This document shows positions 9,399-17,555 of a stretch of DNA of 64,000 bases, piece by piece. The DNA is taken from positions 806,001-870,000 of the forward strand of contig NZ_CP061033.1 of NCBI RefSeq assembly GCF_014490575.1, given 5' to 3'. Source of the stretch: Corynebacterium zhongnanshanii. Lineage in GTDB: Bacteria; Actinomycetota; Actinomycetes; Mycobacteriales; Mycobacteriaceae. Positions within the stretch are counted from its first letter, which is position 1. Each line of letters opens with the position of its first letter. Below the pieces are notes generated by a model. It saw only the letters and a program-made list of their open reading frames with translations. It had not been told where the DNA came from and ran no database searches. The translations under genes and the position numbers were made by a program.

Positions 9399-10372
9399 GG
9401 GCGTGTCTTCTTTCGGCGAGGGGAGTGCGTGCGACGCGACGTCTGTGGTGCGGTGCTGACGGGGGAGGTGAAGGGCTGTGCATTGAAGGTCACTGCATCA
9501 ATCTTCGCCTCTTCCAGCCCCCACGGAGCCATGATCTTGTCGTAGTCGCCTGTGTTCATCATGTGCTGCAGGGCTGCGGCGAGTGCTGGCCCCAGAGGAT
9601 CATCCTTGTTTACAGCCCAGCCAAAGGGCGCTGTGTCGAAGGCCTTTCCCACTTGGACAAGCCGATCGTCGCTGCGCTTGACCGCGTAGGAGATGACGGG
9701 GGAGTCCGAGGAGAACGCCTGGGCACGCTTCAGAATCGTGGCTGTGGCCGCTGCATCGGCGGTGGGGTACACCATTTTCTTGATGGCGGGTTTTCCGTGC
9801 GCCACGCACTCGTCGGATTTCGACTGGACCTCGTCCGTATCGGAGTAGGTACCCTGCTGCACGGCCACGGTCAAGCCGCAGGGGTTGTCTGGGTCGACTG
9901 CGTCCTCGTTGCCGGGCTGCGTCGCCCAGGCGATACCAGCGCTAACGAAGTCCACAAAGTCGTAGACCTTCTGACGTTCCTCGGTGTCCGTGAACGCGGA
10001 GGCGCCCACGTTAATGGTGCCGGCGGAAATGCCCGGAAGAATCAGGGTGAAGTCCGTCTGACGTACATCCACGTCCAGGTCCAGGATGGATCCCGCGGCT
10101 CGAATGAGGTCCATTTCAAAGCCGATGATCTGTCCGCTGGAGTCTTTGAATTCATTCGGTGCATACGGCGGGTTGGTTCCCACAATGATTTTTCCCTGCT
10201 TCCGAATCTTGTCGGGGACGAGGGCTGCGAGTTCTGGAACGGGCTCTGGGGCGATGCGGACCCAGCCTTCGGGGTTGCCCTGTTCTTCGTTCGTGACGCA
10301 TGCACCCAAGGTCAGTGCCATTGCACAGGCGAGGAGGCCTGCGCCAGCTGCTCGGGAGTAACGGTTCACCAT
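9395..10372 (-). CDS. Amino-acid ABC transporter substrate-binding lipoprotein
   Basis: Extracytoplasmic solute-binding protein of family 3, 325 residues. A signal peptide precedes the lipobox LGAC, with Cys25 as the lipidation site. Family motifs include GTNPPYAPNEF, GFEMDLIRA and the VAVQQGTYSD region. The C-terminus is extended by about 20 mostly basic and hydroxylated residues with no obvious counterpart in the family. The ORF is open upstream, but ATG 10372 gives the signal peptide. On the minus strand a TATAAT hexamer lies 29 bases upstream of the start. Confidence 0.93.
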   Translation of the reverse strand: MVNRYSRAAGAGLLACAMALTLGACVTNEEQGNPEGWVRIAPEPVPELAALVPDKIRKQGKIIVGTNPPYAPNEFKDSSGQIIGFEMDLIRAAGSILDLDVDVRQTDFTLILPGISAGTINVGASAFTDTEERQKVYDFVDFVSAGIAWATQPGNEDAVDPDNPCGLTVAVQQGTYSDTDEVQSKSDECVAHGKPAIKKMVYPTADAAATATILKRAQAFSSDSPVISYAVKRSDDRLVQVGKAFDTAPFGWAVNKDDPLGPALAAALQHMMNTGDYDKIMAPWGLEEAKIDAVTFNAQPFTSPVSTAPQTSRRTHSPRRKKTRP

Positions 10373-10400
10373 GACGGGAAGTATAACCGAATACCTGTAT

Positions 10401-10406
10401 ATTATA
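10401..10406 (-). promoter_or_regulatory. Probable -10 element of the amino-acid transporter operon
   Basis: A perfect TATAAT is present on the minus strand 29 bases upstream of the binding-protein start. No convincing -35 box is visible. The divergent ogt start is only 10 bases to the right, so the two genes share a 43-base intergenic region. Confidence 0.5.
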
Positions 10407-10415
10407 GAAAGCGTT

Positions 10416-10931
10416 ATGGCACCGCGTGTACACGTTTCCCACTTCGCCGAAGTCCCCTCACCGCTGGGGACCATCACCGTCGCGACTGATGGTCGTGCGC
10501 TGACGGGCTGCTGGTTTCAGGGGCAGACGTATTTCCCGATATTCGACGCCCAGCTGTGCGTCCCCGCGGCCTCCCATCCCATTCTGGCCCGCGTGGCGGA
10601 GGAACTCCGTGAGTATTTCGACGGTGGTTCTGTGGAGTGGACGGTGCCTCTGGCCCCGGCGGGCACCGCGCTTCAACAACAGGTGTGGCAGCAGCTCCGC
10701 ACCATCCCGCGGGGTGAGACGCGTACCTATGGCGAGATCGCCGCAACGATTGGCCGGCCACGTGCCGCCCGTGCCGTGGGGCAGGCTGTGGGCCGCAACC
10801 CCCTCAGCATCGTGGTGCCCTGCCATCGAGTCGTCGGCGCGGATGGTGCTCTCACGGGCTATGCCGGTGGCATGGACCGCAAGATTCATCTTCTGCGCCT
10901 TGAGGGAGTACTGCCGTCGGCGTCGGTATGA
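10416..10931 (+). CDS. ogt: Methylated-DNA–protein-cysteine methyltransferase
   Basis: Suicide repair enzyme of 171 residues that moves the alkyl group from O6-alkylguanine in DNA to its own cysteine. The active-site motif is VVPCHRVV with Cys136. The helix–turn–helix YGEIAATIGRPRAARAVG with its arginine finger and the asparagine hinge in GRNPLS are present. ATG 10416 starts the conserved domain; the frame is open upstream but that would overlap the divergent transporter gene. There is little room for a ribosome-binding site. Confidence 0.93.
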   Translation: MAPRVHVSHFAEVPSPLGTITVATDGRALTGCWFQGQTYFPIFDAQLCVPAASHPILARVAEELREYFDGGSVEWTVPLAPAGTALQQQVWQQLRTIPRGETRTYGEIAATIGRPRAARAVGQAVGRNPLSIVVPCHRVVGADGALTGYAGGMDRKIHLLRLEGVLPSASV

Positions 10932-11033
10932 ATCGGAGGAAGCCCCTGAGCAGTAGTTCTCCATGCCCCGCGAGCTGCACGCTTGCGAAAAGACACTAAA
11001 AACATAGACGGGTGAGTGCTAAAGTAACTCCCT

Positions 11034-12968
11034 ATGCGCACCTCCTTTAGTCTCTTTGAGCCTTCAGAAACCACGCACACGGCCACGTCGCGCGCGCATT
11101 CCCAGCCTGGCCCGTTGATTGATCTGGATACGTCCCCAGCTCAGTGGTCTCAGCCGGCTCAGATGCGTCGCTACATGATCCGCAGGGTTCCCGGCCTGGA
11201 CGGATTGCGCGGCCTCGCGGTCGCCACAGTGATGATCTATCACTTTTTCGGCGACGTGCTTCCCGGAGGCTTCCTGGGTGTTGACCTGTTCTTCGTCCTC
11301 TCCGGATTCCTTATCACCTCCCTGCTGATTCGCGAACACGCCGTGTACGGGCGCATCAGCCTCAAGCAGTTCTGGACCCGGCGCGTGCGCCGCATTCTCC
11401 CCGCAGCACTGACGGTGCTGCTGATTACCAGCGCCATCGTCGGCATGCTCGGGGGAGACCTGGCGGTGGGGCTCGGCAAGCAGTTCCTCGGCACGCTGTT
11501 CTTCGTGAACAACTGGGTGCAGATCGCCGATTCCCAGAGCTACTTCGCGGATTCCGGGGTGCAGATTTTCGCCCACTACTGGTCGCTGTCCGTGGAGGAG
11601 CAGTTCTACGTCATCTGGCCGCTCATCGTGGTGGGGCTGTTTGCCCTGGCACGCAAGGGGCATCGGCGCAGCGCCCCGCTGCTGGGGCTCTTCGCCGTGG
11701 TGGCTGGTGTGGCGTCCGCCGTGGCGATGGCCACGCTGTACTCTCCGGATGCCGACCCCACCCGTGTCTACTACGGCACGGACACCCACGCTTTCGGCCT
11801 GCTGATTGGTGTGACCGTGGCGGTGCTCCTGACGGATTCGCGCCGGGTGTTCGTGGACTCCTGGCCTCGGAAGCACTCGTTTGCCGCAGGCTCCGCTGGA
11901 ACTGTGGGGCTCGTGGCGTTGGTCTTGTTCTTCCTGTTCCTCAAGGACACCTCGGCGCTGGCCTATCAAGGAGGAATTGTCGCAGCCAACATCGCAGGAG
12001 CCCTGGTTGTCTGGGCGGTTGTGAACGAATCCGGGCCGGCGTCCGTATTTTTCCGCGTGGCCCCGATGCGGTGGTTGGGCGATCGCTCCTTCTCCCTGTA
12101 CCTGTGGCACTGGCCGGTGGTGAAGATTGCCGACCGCCTGATCGATACGGATCTGTGGTGGCTGCCGGGCGTGGTCGCCGTCGTGATTTCCTTGCCGCTG
12201 GCTGACCTGTCCTACCGCCTGATTGAAACTCCATTCCGACGCCGAGGTATCCGCGGCACGTTGTCCTCGTTGAAGGGCAGCTGGACCGTCGTCGCAGCAG
12301 TTGTGGTGCTGTGTTCTGTCGCGGGAACCGTGTATGGTGTGGCCACCGCTCCGAAGAAAACCCAGTTGGAGCAGCAGCTGGAGGCCGCGGCGGCGCGTCA
12401 GACGAAGCCGGCGGAGAAGGCGGATATCGCAGCCCAGTCGGTCTCTCGTACGATGCCGACGGGTGACCAGATCACGGGCATTGGTGACTCGGTGATGCTG
12501 GCCAGCACGGAAGGCCTGGAGGATCTCTTCCCAGGTATTTACGTGGACGGCGAAGTATCCCGTCACTACGTCGCGGTTCCGGATATTGTCAGCGCGATGG
12601 AGGCCAATCAGACTCTGGACAAGTTCGTGGTGCTGGGATTCGGCACCAACGGCGAGGCCTTCCCGGGCCAGCTCGATGACATCATCGACCAGTTGGGGCC
12701 TGACCGCGTGATTGTGCTGATGAGCCCCTACGGGCACAAGGAATGGCTCGATGGCGCGCGCGACCAGGTCTACGAGTACGCCAGGAAGTACCCCAATGTG
12801 TATGTGGGCGACTTCTGCAACCTGGCCGCCGAGGACACGTCCGTGCTTATTGATGACAAGATCCACCCCGCGCCGGCAGGCCAGAAGGTCTACGCGCGGG
12901 CGGTGAAGCAAGCGTTGCAGCAATGGGTGGACGATGACAAGGTTATTCCGCCGAAGTGCGTGGGCTAG
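11034..12968 (+). CDS. OafA/YrhL-type membrane acyltransferase with a C-terminal SGNH domain
   Basis: Protein of 644 residues with an N-terminal acyltransferase-3 membrane domain (about ten helices, residues 55–430) and an extracytoplasmic SGNH-hydrolase-like domain (about 480–640). Acyltransferase-3 marks are PGLDGLRGLAVATVMIYH with its histidine and the SLSVEEQFYVIWP segment. SGNH blocks are GIGDSVM, the GTNG Asn/Gly block and DKIHPAPAG with the catalytic Asp and His. This architecture O-acetylates cell-wall or surface glycans in other bacteria; the target here is unknown. A ~45-residue cytoplasmic N-terminus precedes the membrane domain. Confidence 0.9.
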   Translation: MRTSFSLFEPSETTHTATSRAHSQPGPLIDLDTSPAQWSQPAQMRRYMIRRVPGLDGLRGLAVATVMIYHFFGDVLPGGFLGVDLFFVLSGFLITSLLIREHAVYGRISLKQFWTRRVRRILPAALTVLLITSAIVGMLGGDLAVGLGKQFLGTLFFVNNWVQIADSQSYFADSGVQIFAHYWSLSVEEQFYVIWPLIVVGLFALARKGHRRSAPLLGLFAVVAGVASAVAMATLYSPDADPTRVYYGTDTHAFGLLIGVTVAVLLTDSRRVFVDSWPRKHSFAAGSAGTVGLVALVLFFLFLKDTSALAYQGGIVAANIAGALVVWAVVNESGPASVFFRVAPMRWLGDRSFSLYLWHWPVVKIADRLIDTDLWWLPGVVAVVISLPLADLSYRLIETPFRRRGIRGTLSSLKGSWTVVAAVVVLCSVAGTVYGVATAPKKTQLEQQLEAAAARQTKPAEKADIAAQSVSRTMPTGDQITGIGDSVMLASTEGLEDLFPGIYVDGEVSRHYVAVPDIVSAMEANQTLDKFVVLGFGTNGEAFPGQLDDIIDQLGPDRVIVLMSPYGHKEWLDGARDQVYEYARKYPNVYVGDFCNLAAEDTSVLIDDKIHPAPAGQKVYARAVKQALQQWVDDDKVIPPKCVG

Positions 12969-14328
12969 TGCGTTTGCCTGCATACTGGATGCACGCGCCC
13001 AGCAGGATCACCACGACGAGTGAGGCGGCGAATAGTGGGGCGATGATCGAGTAGCCGATCAGTGCTGCGATCAGCGCGATGCGCACGCCCAGGGACGTCT
13101 GACTCCACCGGAAGGACGGAGCGAGTGTGCGGGCAGCGTTTTTCCGCACGCGCTGGAACCACATGATGTAACCAATCACGATGGCGGCCATCAGCCCCAG
13201 CGCCAGGACTGCCAGCGCAATCTGGCTGTAGATGCCAAACAGGGTTCCCATGTGCAGCTGTATGGCCCACGTGGTCAGCCGTGCGGCGATTGGCCAGTCG
13301 GAGAACTTCAGGGTGTTGGCCACGGACATGGTGTCCGGGTTGATGGCCACGGCGTCCGTGGAGAAGGAGAAGGGTTGGCGCGTTTCGTTCACGGTCCACA
13401 GCGCGCCGGGCTCTGCCGGGCTCTTAATGTCCAGCACGCCGGTGAGGCCGGCCTGCCGGGCCACGGCATTAATGTGCTGATAGACATCCTGAGCGGCGTG
13501 GGCGGCGTGGTGGTCCGCGTGTCCCATCTCTGCAGCTGATGCGGCATGCTCAGCGTGCGCGTTCGCTGCGGCGGGATCTGGGGTGGTGTGATCGCCGGCA
13601 CCGTGATCGGTGTGCTCGGGTGCGGTGGCGGAGATGCTCGGGGTTTGCCACTGCAACTGCTCGCGCACCGCGGCGATGTTATCACCTGCGACCAGCGACC
13701 AGGACAGGCCAGACGCTCCCAGGAACAGCATGCCGAGTGCGATCCACACACCGATGGTGCTGTGCCGGCCCACGTTCTTCATACGGGCAGACTGTGCGCG
13801 TGTGGCGTTTTTCTTGGTTCGCTTGCGGGTGGTCCACCAGAGGAACAGGCCCGTGATGGCGAACGGGGCGAGCCACGAGGCTGCGATTTCGGCGTAGATG
13901 CGGCCGGGCTCGCCGAGCCAGAGGCTGCGGTGGCCTTGGGACAGCCACGTGCGGAAGGGCAGTGCTGCGGATCCGCCGTATTGCACGAGGTCGCCCTTGA
14001 TGGCCAGCGATGCTGGGTCGACGAACACGGCGTGTGTGTAGCTCTTGGAGGGCAGATCGGGATCTGCGAACAGCACTCTGGTGGTGGCCTTGGGGTTGTC
14101 ACTGGACTGGACCCTGGCGATGTCCAGGGTGGGGTATACGGCGCGTGCGGCGTCCACCTGCTTGTCCAATGATTGTGCTTGGCCGCCGTCGGCTGTCATC
14201 TCTTGGTGGTAGAGACCACGTTCGATGGTGGGGGCGAGGGCGTAAAAGAAGCCACTGAGCGCGGCTACGAACATTAATGGGGCAATGAAGATGCCACCCA
14301 GCGTATGAATCCTTCTGAATATAGACAC
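12943..14328 (-). CDS. PepSY-associated transmembrane protein with a His-rich loop
   Basis: Membrane protein of 461 residues of the PepSY-TM family, often linked to iron or copper uptake or reduction. There are membrane segments near residues 10–32, 150–166, 190–212, 365–390 and 415–450. Between the third and fourth lies an extracytoplasmic stretch, residues 239–277, with nine histidines plus Asp/Glu, which looks like a metal-binding loop. The start is probably GTG 14328; no ribosome-binding site is visible, so it may be leaderless. The 3' end overlaps the convergent acyltransferase gene by 26 bases. I see no DtxR box upstream. Confidence 0.85.
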   Translation of the reverse strand: MSIFRRIHTLGGIFIAPLMFVAALSGFFYALAPTIERGLYHQEMTADGGQAQSLDKQVDAARAVYPTLDIARVQSSDNPKATTRVLFADPDLPSKSYTHAVFVDPASLAIKGDLVQYGGSAALPFRTWLSQGHRSLWLGEPGRIYAEIAASWLAPFAITGLFLWWTTRKRTKKNATRAQSARMKNVGRHSTIGVWIALGMLFLGASGLSWSLVAGDNIAAVREQLQWQTPSISATAPEHTDHGAGDHTTPDPAAANAHAEHAASAAEMGHADHHAAHAAQDVYQHINAVARQAGLTGVLDIKSPAEPGALWTVNETRQPFSFSTDAVAINPDTMSVANTLKFSDWPIAARLTTWAIQLHMGTLFGIYSQIALAVLALGLMAAIVIGYIMWFQRVRKNAARTLAPSFRWSQTSLGVRIALIAALIGYSIIAPLFAASLVVVILLGACIQYAGKRTSPRTSAE

Positions 14329-14432
14329 AAATTATTAGTCGCGAAGGACCATGAAAGAGTTCCACAGTAGATAACTCACAGGGGAGTAGGGAACCCCCGC
14401 TCGAGGCTCGTACATGGTATTTATCTGCACGT

Positions 14433-14462
14433 TTGTGGCTTGTGACGGGGGTAAGGTAAAGT
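14433..14462 (+). promoter_or_regulatory. Probable promoter of the tRNA gene
   Basis: TTGTGG at 14433–14438 and TAAAGT at 14457–14462 are spaced by 18 bases and lie immediately upstream of the tRNA. A start near 14469 would leave a leader of only a few bases. Confidence 0.45.
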
Positions 14463-14472
14463 GTCCGCTATC

Positions 14473-14546
14473 GCCCTTGTAGCCCAATTGGCAGAGGCAA
14501 CGGATTCAAAACCCGTCCAGTGTGAGTTCGAGTCTCACCAAGGGCA
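14473..14546 (+). tRNA. tRNA with CAA anticodon (would read Leu UUG), short variable arm
   Basis: A full cloverleaf can be folded: 7-bp acceptor stem (GCCCTTG/CAAGGGC), 3-bp D stem GCC/GGC, anticodon arm with loop TTCAAAA, a 5-base variable loop, and a perfect T arm (GTGAG/CTCAC with loop TTCGAGT). The anticodon CAA is at 14507–14509 and the discriminator is A14546; CCA is not encoded. The top pair of the anticodon stem is A·C. The leucine assignment comes only from the anticodon; bacterial tRNA-Leu normally has a long variable arm, so the identity needs care. A terminator follows seven bases later. Confidence 0.85.
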
Positions 14547-14552
14547 CGCGAG

Positions 14553-14586
14553 AAAAACACCCCTTGATCCCTCAAGGGGTGTTTTT
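14553..14586. terminator. Bidirectional rho-independent terminator
   Basis: A perfect 15-bp stem (14553–14567 with 14572–14586) has a 4-base loop and an A-tract on the left and a T-tract on the right. It ends the tRNA transcript on the plus strand and the pdxR transcript on the minus strand, whose stop codon lies inside the right arm. Confidence 0.9.
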
Positions 14587-15918
14587 CAGTTCCTCAGCAA
14601 TGATCCCCAGCGCCTCCTCCAGTTCACTATCGCTTAAGTGGCCGAACCCAAGCACAATGCCTTCGTCCGCGTGGGCGCCGCCCCAATAGCCGGCCAGGAG
14701 TGTGAGCCCCACGCCACGCCGCCGGGCACGCGCGCGCAGCGACTCAGGATCGCGGCACAGCAGTACCGCGTGGAGCCCGCCGTTGATCGGCAGCAGCGTG
14801 ACATCCGGTATTCCCTGAAAAGAGTTCGTGACCAGGTCGCGGCGGCGTCGGTAGGAACGGCGAACACGGCCCGTATGCCTGCGCAGAGCACCGCTGGCGA
14901 GGTAGGTGGCGAGGGCCTGTTGAGTGATGCTGGAGACGGGGCAGCGGAAGATGTCGCGGATCTGCTCCACGCGGGGCATGAGGGAGGCGGGGAAGACCAC
15001 ATAGCCGCAGCCGATGGAGGGGGAGATCACGGAGGAAAACGTGCCGAGCAGGATGGTGTGTTCGGGATCGAGGCTAGCCAGCGCGGGTAGTGGTTGGCCG
15101 AGATAGCGCAGTTCGGAGTCGAAGTCGTCTTCGATGAGCCAGCGTTCGTTGTCGCGTGCCCAGGCCACGAGTTCGGTGCGTCGGGTGGCGGACATGGATG
15201 TGCCGTAGGGGTATTGGTGGCTGGGGGTGGCGATGACGGCGTCCACGTGGGTGGTGGGGAGGGTGAGGCCGTCACCGTCCGTGGGGATGTCCACCAGGGT
15301 GTGGCCGAGCGCCGTGGGGATTTGGCGCAGGCTGGGGTACCCGGGTGATTCGACGCCCACTGTCAGGTTCGACGGCTGCGTTTTCAGGAATAGTTCCATG
15401 CCGTCGCGGGCACCTGCGGTGACGACGATGCGGGACGGGTCGATGGAAAAGCCGCGCATGTGGCGCAGGTGGTGGGAGATCTCGCGGCGCAGAGCCTCGA
15501 GGCCTAGGGGGCTGAAGAGGTCCGTGGGATTGGCTGCCGCGTCTCGCCATGCGGCGCGCCATTCGGGGGTGACGAGTCCACGCGTGTCGGGCAGTCCGGG
15601 GGTGAGCTCGTTGAGAGGCTGCTCCGGGGGTGACGCCGAGGGGAGAGTGAGGGGGTGGAGCGGCTTGGGGGTGAGTGCGGGGTTGATGTGCGTGCCGGAT
15701 CCGTGGCGTGCGACCAGGTAGCCTTCGGCGATGAGCTGGTCGAAGGCGGTGACGATGGTGCCGCGGCTTACCCCCAATTGTTCCGCGAGGATGCGGGTGG
15801 ACGGGAGTTTTTCGCCGGGCTCTAGCAGCCCCTCGGCGACGAGCGAGCGGATACTGGCGCATATTTGCACTGGTAGGGGGCGTGCATCCGAGTGGTCCAG
15901 AACAATGTTCATAGACAC
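14572..15918 (-). CDS. pdxR: MocR-family regulator PdxR (GntR HTH plus aminotransferase-like domain)
   Basis: Transcription regulator of 448 residues divergent from pdxST, which it very probably controls. The winged-helix domain spans about residues 14–80 ([24 protein letters not shown]) and a type-I aminotransferase-fold domain covers 110–440. The usual PLP-lysine motif GTFSK reads GTFSS here, so Ser296 replaces the Schiff-base lysine. EDDYDSE reads EDDFDSE, with Phe266 for the usual Tyr; Asp265 is kept. The start is GTG 15918 or ATG 15912. The likely operators are at 15924–15972. Confidence 0.92.
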   Translation of the reverse strand: MSMNIVLDHSDARPLPVQICASIRSLVAEGLLEPGEKLPSTRILAEQLGVSRGTIVTAFDQLIAEGYLVARHGSGTHINPALTPKPLHPLTLPSASPPEQPLNELTPGLPDTRGLVTPEWRAAWRDAAANPTDLFSPLGLEALRREISHHLRHMRGFSIDPSRIVVTAGARDGMELFLKTQPSNLTVGVESPGYPSLRQIPTALGHTLVDIPTDGDGLTLPTTHVDAVIATPSHQYPYGTSMSATRRTELVAWARDNERWLIEDDFDSELRYLGQPLPALASLDPEHTILLGTFSSVISPSIGCGYVVFPASLMPRVEQIRDIFRCPVSSITQQALATYLASGALRRHTGRVRRSYRRRRDLVTNSFQGIPDVTLLPINGGLHAVLLCRDPESLRARARRRGVGLTLLAGYWGGAHADEGIVLGFGHLSDSELEEALGIIAEELKNTP

Positions 15919-15923
15919 ACTCT

Positions 15924-15972
15924 AAGTGGTCTAATTCAATTGGTCTATAGTGGATCTTGTTCTATACCACTT
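15924..15972. promoter_or_regulatory. PdxR operator: two direct repeats and one inverted repeat
   Basis: AAGTGGTCTA at 15924–15933 is repeated as AATTGGTCTA at 15938–15947 (14-bp period), and the reverse complement form TATACCACTT lies at 15963–15972. Two direct repeats plus one inverted half-site is the arrangement known for MocR/PdxR regulators. The inverted copy covers the predicted pdxS -10 box. Confidence 0.8.
15940..15968 (+). promoter_or_regulatory. Probable pdxST promoter
   Basis: TTGGTC (15940–15945) and TATACC (15963–15968) are separated by exactly 17 bases. Both hexamers overlap PdxR half-sites, so regulator binding should directly affect RNA polymerase. Confidence 0.55.
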
Positions 15973-15993
15973 GAAAGATGGATGATGGTGTCT

Positions 15994-16896
15994 ATGACTG
16001 ACGAGAAGACTAACAACCGTACCGGAACCACCCGCGTGAAGCGCGGCCTGGCAGACATGCTCAAGGGCGGCGTGATCATGGACGTGGTTAACGCCGAGCA
16101 GGCAAAGATCGCCGAAGACGCCGGCGCCTCCGCCGTCATGGCACTGGAGCGCGTCCCCGCTGACATTCGCGCGCAGGGTGGCGTGGCCCGCATGTCCGAC
16201 CCAGACCTGATCGACGGCATCGTCAATGCCGTGTCCATCCCTGTGATGGCCAAGTCCCGTATCGGCCACTTCGTGGAAGCCCAGATCCTGGCAGAGCTGG
16301 GCGTGGACTTCATCGACGAGTCCGAGGTTCTGAGCCCAGCCGACTACACCCACCACATCAACAAGTGGGACTTCGACGTGCCGTTCGTCTGTGGTGCAAC
16401 CAACCTGGGCGAGGCCCTGCGTCGCATCACCGAAGGCGCTGCCATGATCCGCTCCAAGGGTGAAGCCGGCACCGGTGACGTGTCCGAGGCCGTGCGCCAC
16501 CTGCGCACCATCAAGTCCGAGATCGCCCGGATCCAGAAGCTGGATCGCGACGAGCTCTTCGTTGCTGCCAAGGAACTGCAGGCACCGTACGACCTGGTCG
16601 CCGAGGTTGCCGAGACCGGCAAGCTGCCCGTAGTGCTGTTCGTCGCCGGTGGCGTAGCCACCCCAGCCGACGCCGCCCTGGTGCGCCAGATGGGCGCCGA
16701 GGGTGTGTTCGTGGGCTCGGGCATCTTCAAGTCCGGAAACCCATCGGCTCGCGCGAAGGCCATCGTCAAGGCTGCTACCGCCTACGATGACGCTGCAGTG
16801 CTCGCCGAGGTCTCCCGTGGCCTGGGCGAGGCCATGGTGGGCATCAACGTCAACGACGTTCCCGCTCCACACCGCCTGGCAGAGCGTGGCTGGTAA
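15994..16896 (+). CDS. pdxS: Pyridoxal 5'-phosphate synthase, PdxS subunit
   Basis: Synthase subunit of 300 residues that makes PLP from ribose 5-phosphate, glyceraldehyde 3-phosphate and ammonia supplied by PdxT. It forms a (beta/alpha)8 barrel dodecamer. The sequence shows the conserved [22 protein letters not shown] start, the [12 protein letters not shown] segment with its catalytic lysine just before, and the C-terminal phosphate site GSGIFKS. In-frame ATGs at 15982, 15985 and 15994 are possible; MTDEK at 15994 gives the usual length. pdxT follows with overlapping or adjacent reading frames. Confidence 0.96.
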   Translation: MTDEKTNNRTGTTRVKRGLADMLKGGVIMDVVNAEQAKIAEDAGASAVMALERVPADIRAQGGVARMSDPDLIDGIVNAVSIPVMAKSRIGHFVEAQILAELGVDFIDESEVLSPADYTHHINKWDFDVPFVCGATNLGEALRRITEGAAMIRSKGEAGTGDVSEAVRHLRTIKSEIARIQKLDRDELFVAAKELQAPYDLVAEVAETGKLPVVLFVAGGVATPADAALVRQMGAEGVFVGSGIFKSGNPSARAKAIVKAATAYDDAAVLAEVSRGLGEAMVGINVNDVPAPHRLAERGW

Positions 16897-17509
16897 ACCG
16901 GTGCCTGCTGCGTCTCCTGACACGGCTCCCGTGATCGGTGTGCTCTCCCTGCAAGGCGGAGTGGAGGAACACCTGGCCATCCTGGAGCAACTCGGCGCGC
17001 ACACGCGCCGTGTGCGCCTGCCCAAGGACCTGGATGGCCTGGATGGCCTCATCCTGCCCGGCGGAGAATCCACCGTGTTCGACAAGCTGGCCCGAACCTT
17101 TGAGCTGGCGGAGCCCCTGAAGGCTGCCATCGAGAGAGGGCTGCCCACCTTAGCCACGTGCGCCGGTTTGATTTATGCGGCCCGGGAGTTAGAGAACCCG
17201 GCGTCGGGACAACAGACATTGGGCGTGCTGAACGTGACGGTGCGGCGCAATGCCTTCGGTAGTCAGCGCAACTCCAGCGAGCGGATCCTCACTATCGACG
17301 GTGAGACGGTGGAGTCCAGTTTCATCCGCGCGCCGATCGTTACCGCGGTGGGCGACGGCGTGGAGGTCCTCGCCTCGACTCAGGATGCGGATGAGGAGGA
17401 CGTGATCGTGGCGGTGCGCCAGGGGCACATCACGGCGGTGAGCTTCCACCCGGAGGAAAACGGGGAGACCACGCTGCACGCGGCGTGGCTGCGCGGCTGC
17501 CGATCGTAG
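16886..17509 (+). CDS. pdxT: Pyridoxal 5'-phosphate synthase, glutaminase subunit PdxT
   Basis: Class-I glutamine amidotransferase of about 200 residues that releases ammonia from glutamine and channels it to PdxS. Motifs are [12 protein letters not shown] at the N-terminus, LPGGEST, the nucleophile cysteine in ATCAGLIY and the catalytic His/Glu in SFHPEE. The start is uncertain: GTG 16886 overlaps the end of pdxS by 11 bases and was chosen for coupling, while GTG 16901 and GTG 16931 are also in frame; the last would give the N-terminus most like other PdxT proteins. Confidence 0.93.
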   Translation: MAGKPVPAASPDTAPVIGVLSLQGGVEEHLAILEQLGAHTRRVRLPKDLDGLDGLILPGGESTVFDKLARTFELAEPLKAAIERGLPTLATCAGLIYAARELENPASGQQTLGVLNVTVRRNAFGSQRNSSERILTIDGETVESSFIRAPIVTAVGDGVEVLASTQDADEEDVIVAVRQGHITAVSFHPEENGETTLHAAWLRGCRS

Positions 17510-17555
17510 GTGGTGTTGCTTCTGGGGCAAGCGTGATGCAGGTCGTTGCTGTGCG

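Noticed and set aside
11064..12983. 639-codon minus-strand frame opposite the acyltransferase gene
   Set aside because: His/Arg/Gln-rich shadow; the plus strand encodes clear acyltransferase-3 and SGNH motifs.
14329..14432. Search for an iron (DtxR) box upstream of the PepSY gene
   Set aside because: No sequence close to the TTAGGTTAGGCTAACCTAA-type palindrome is visible.
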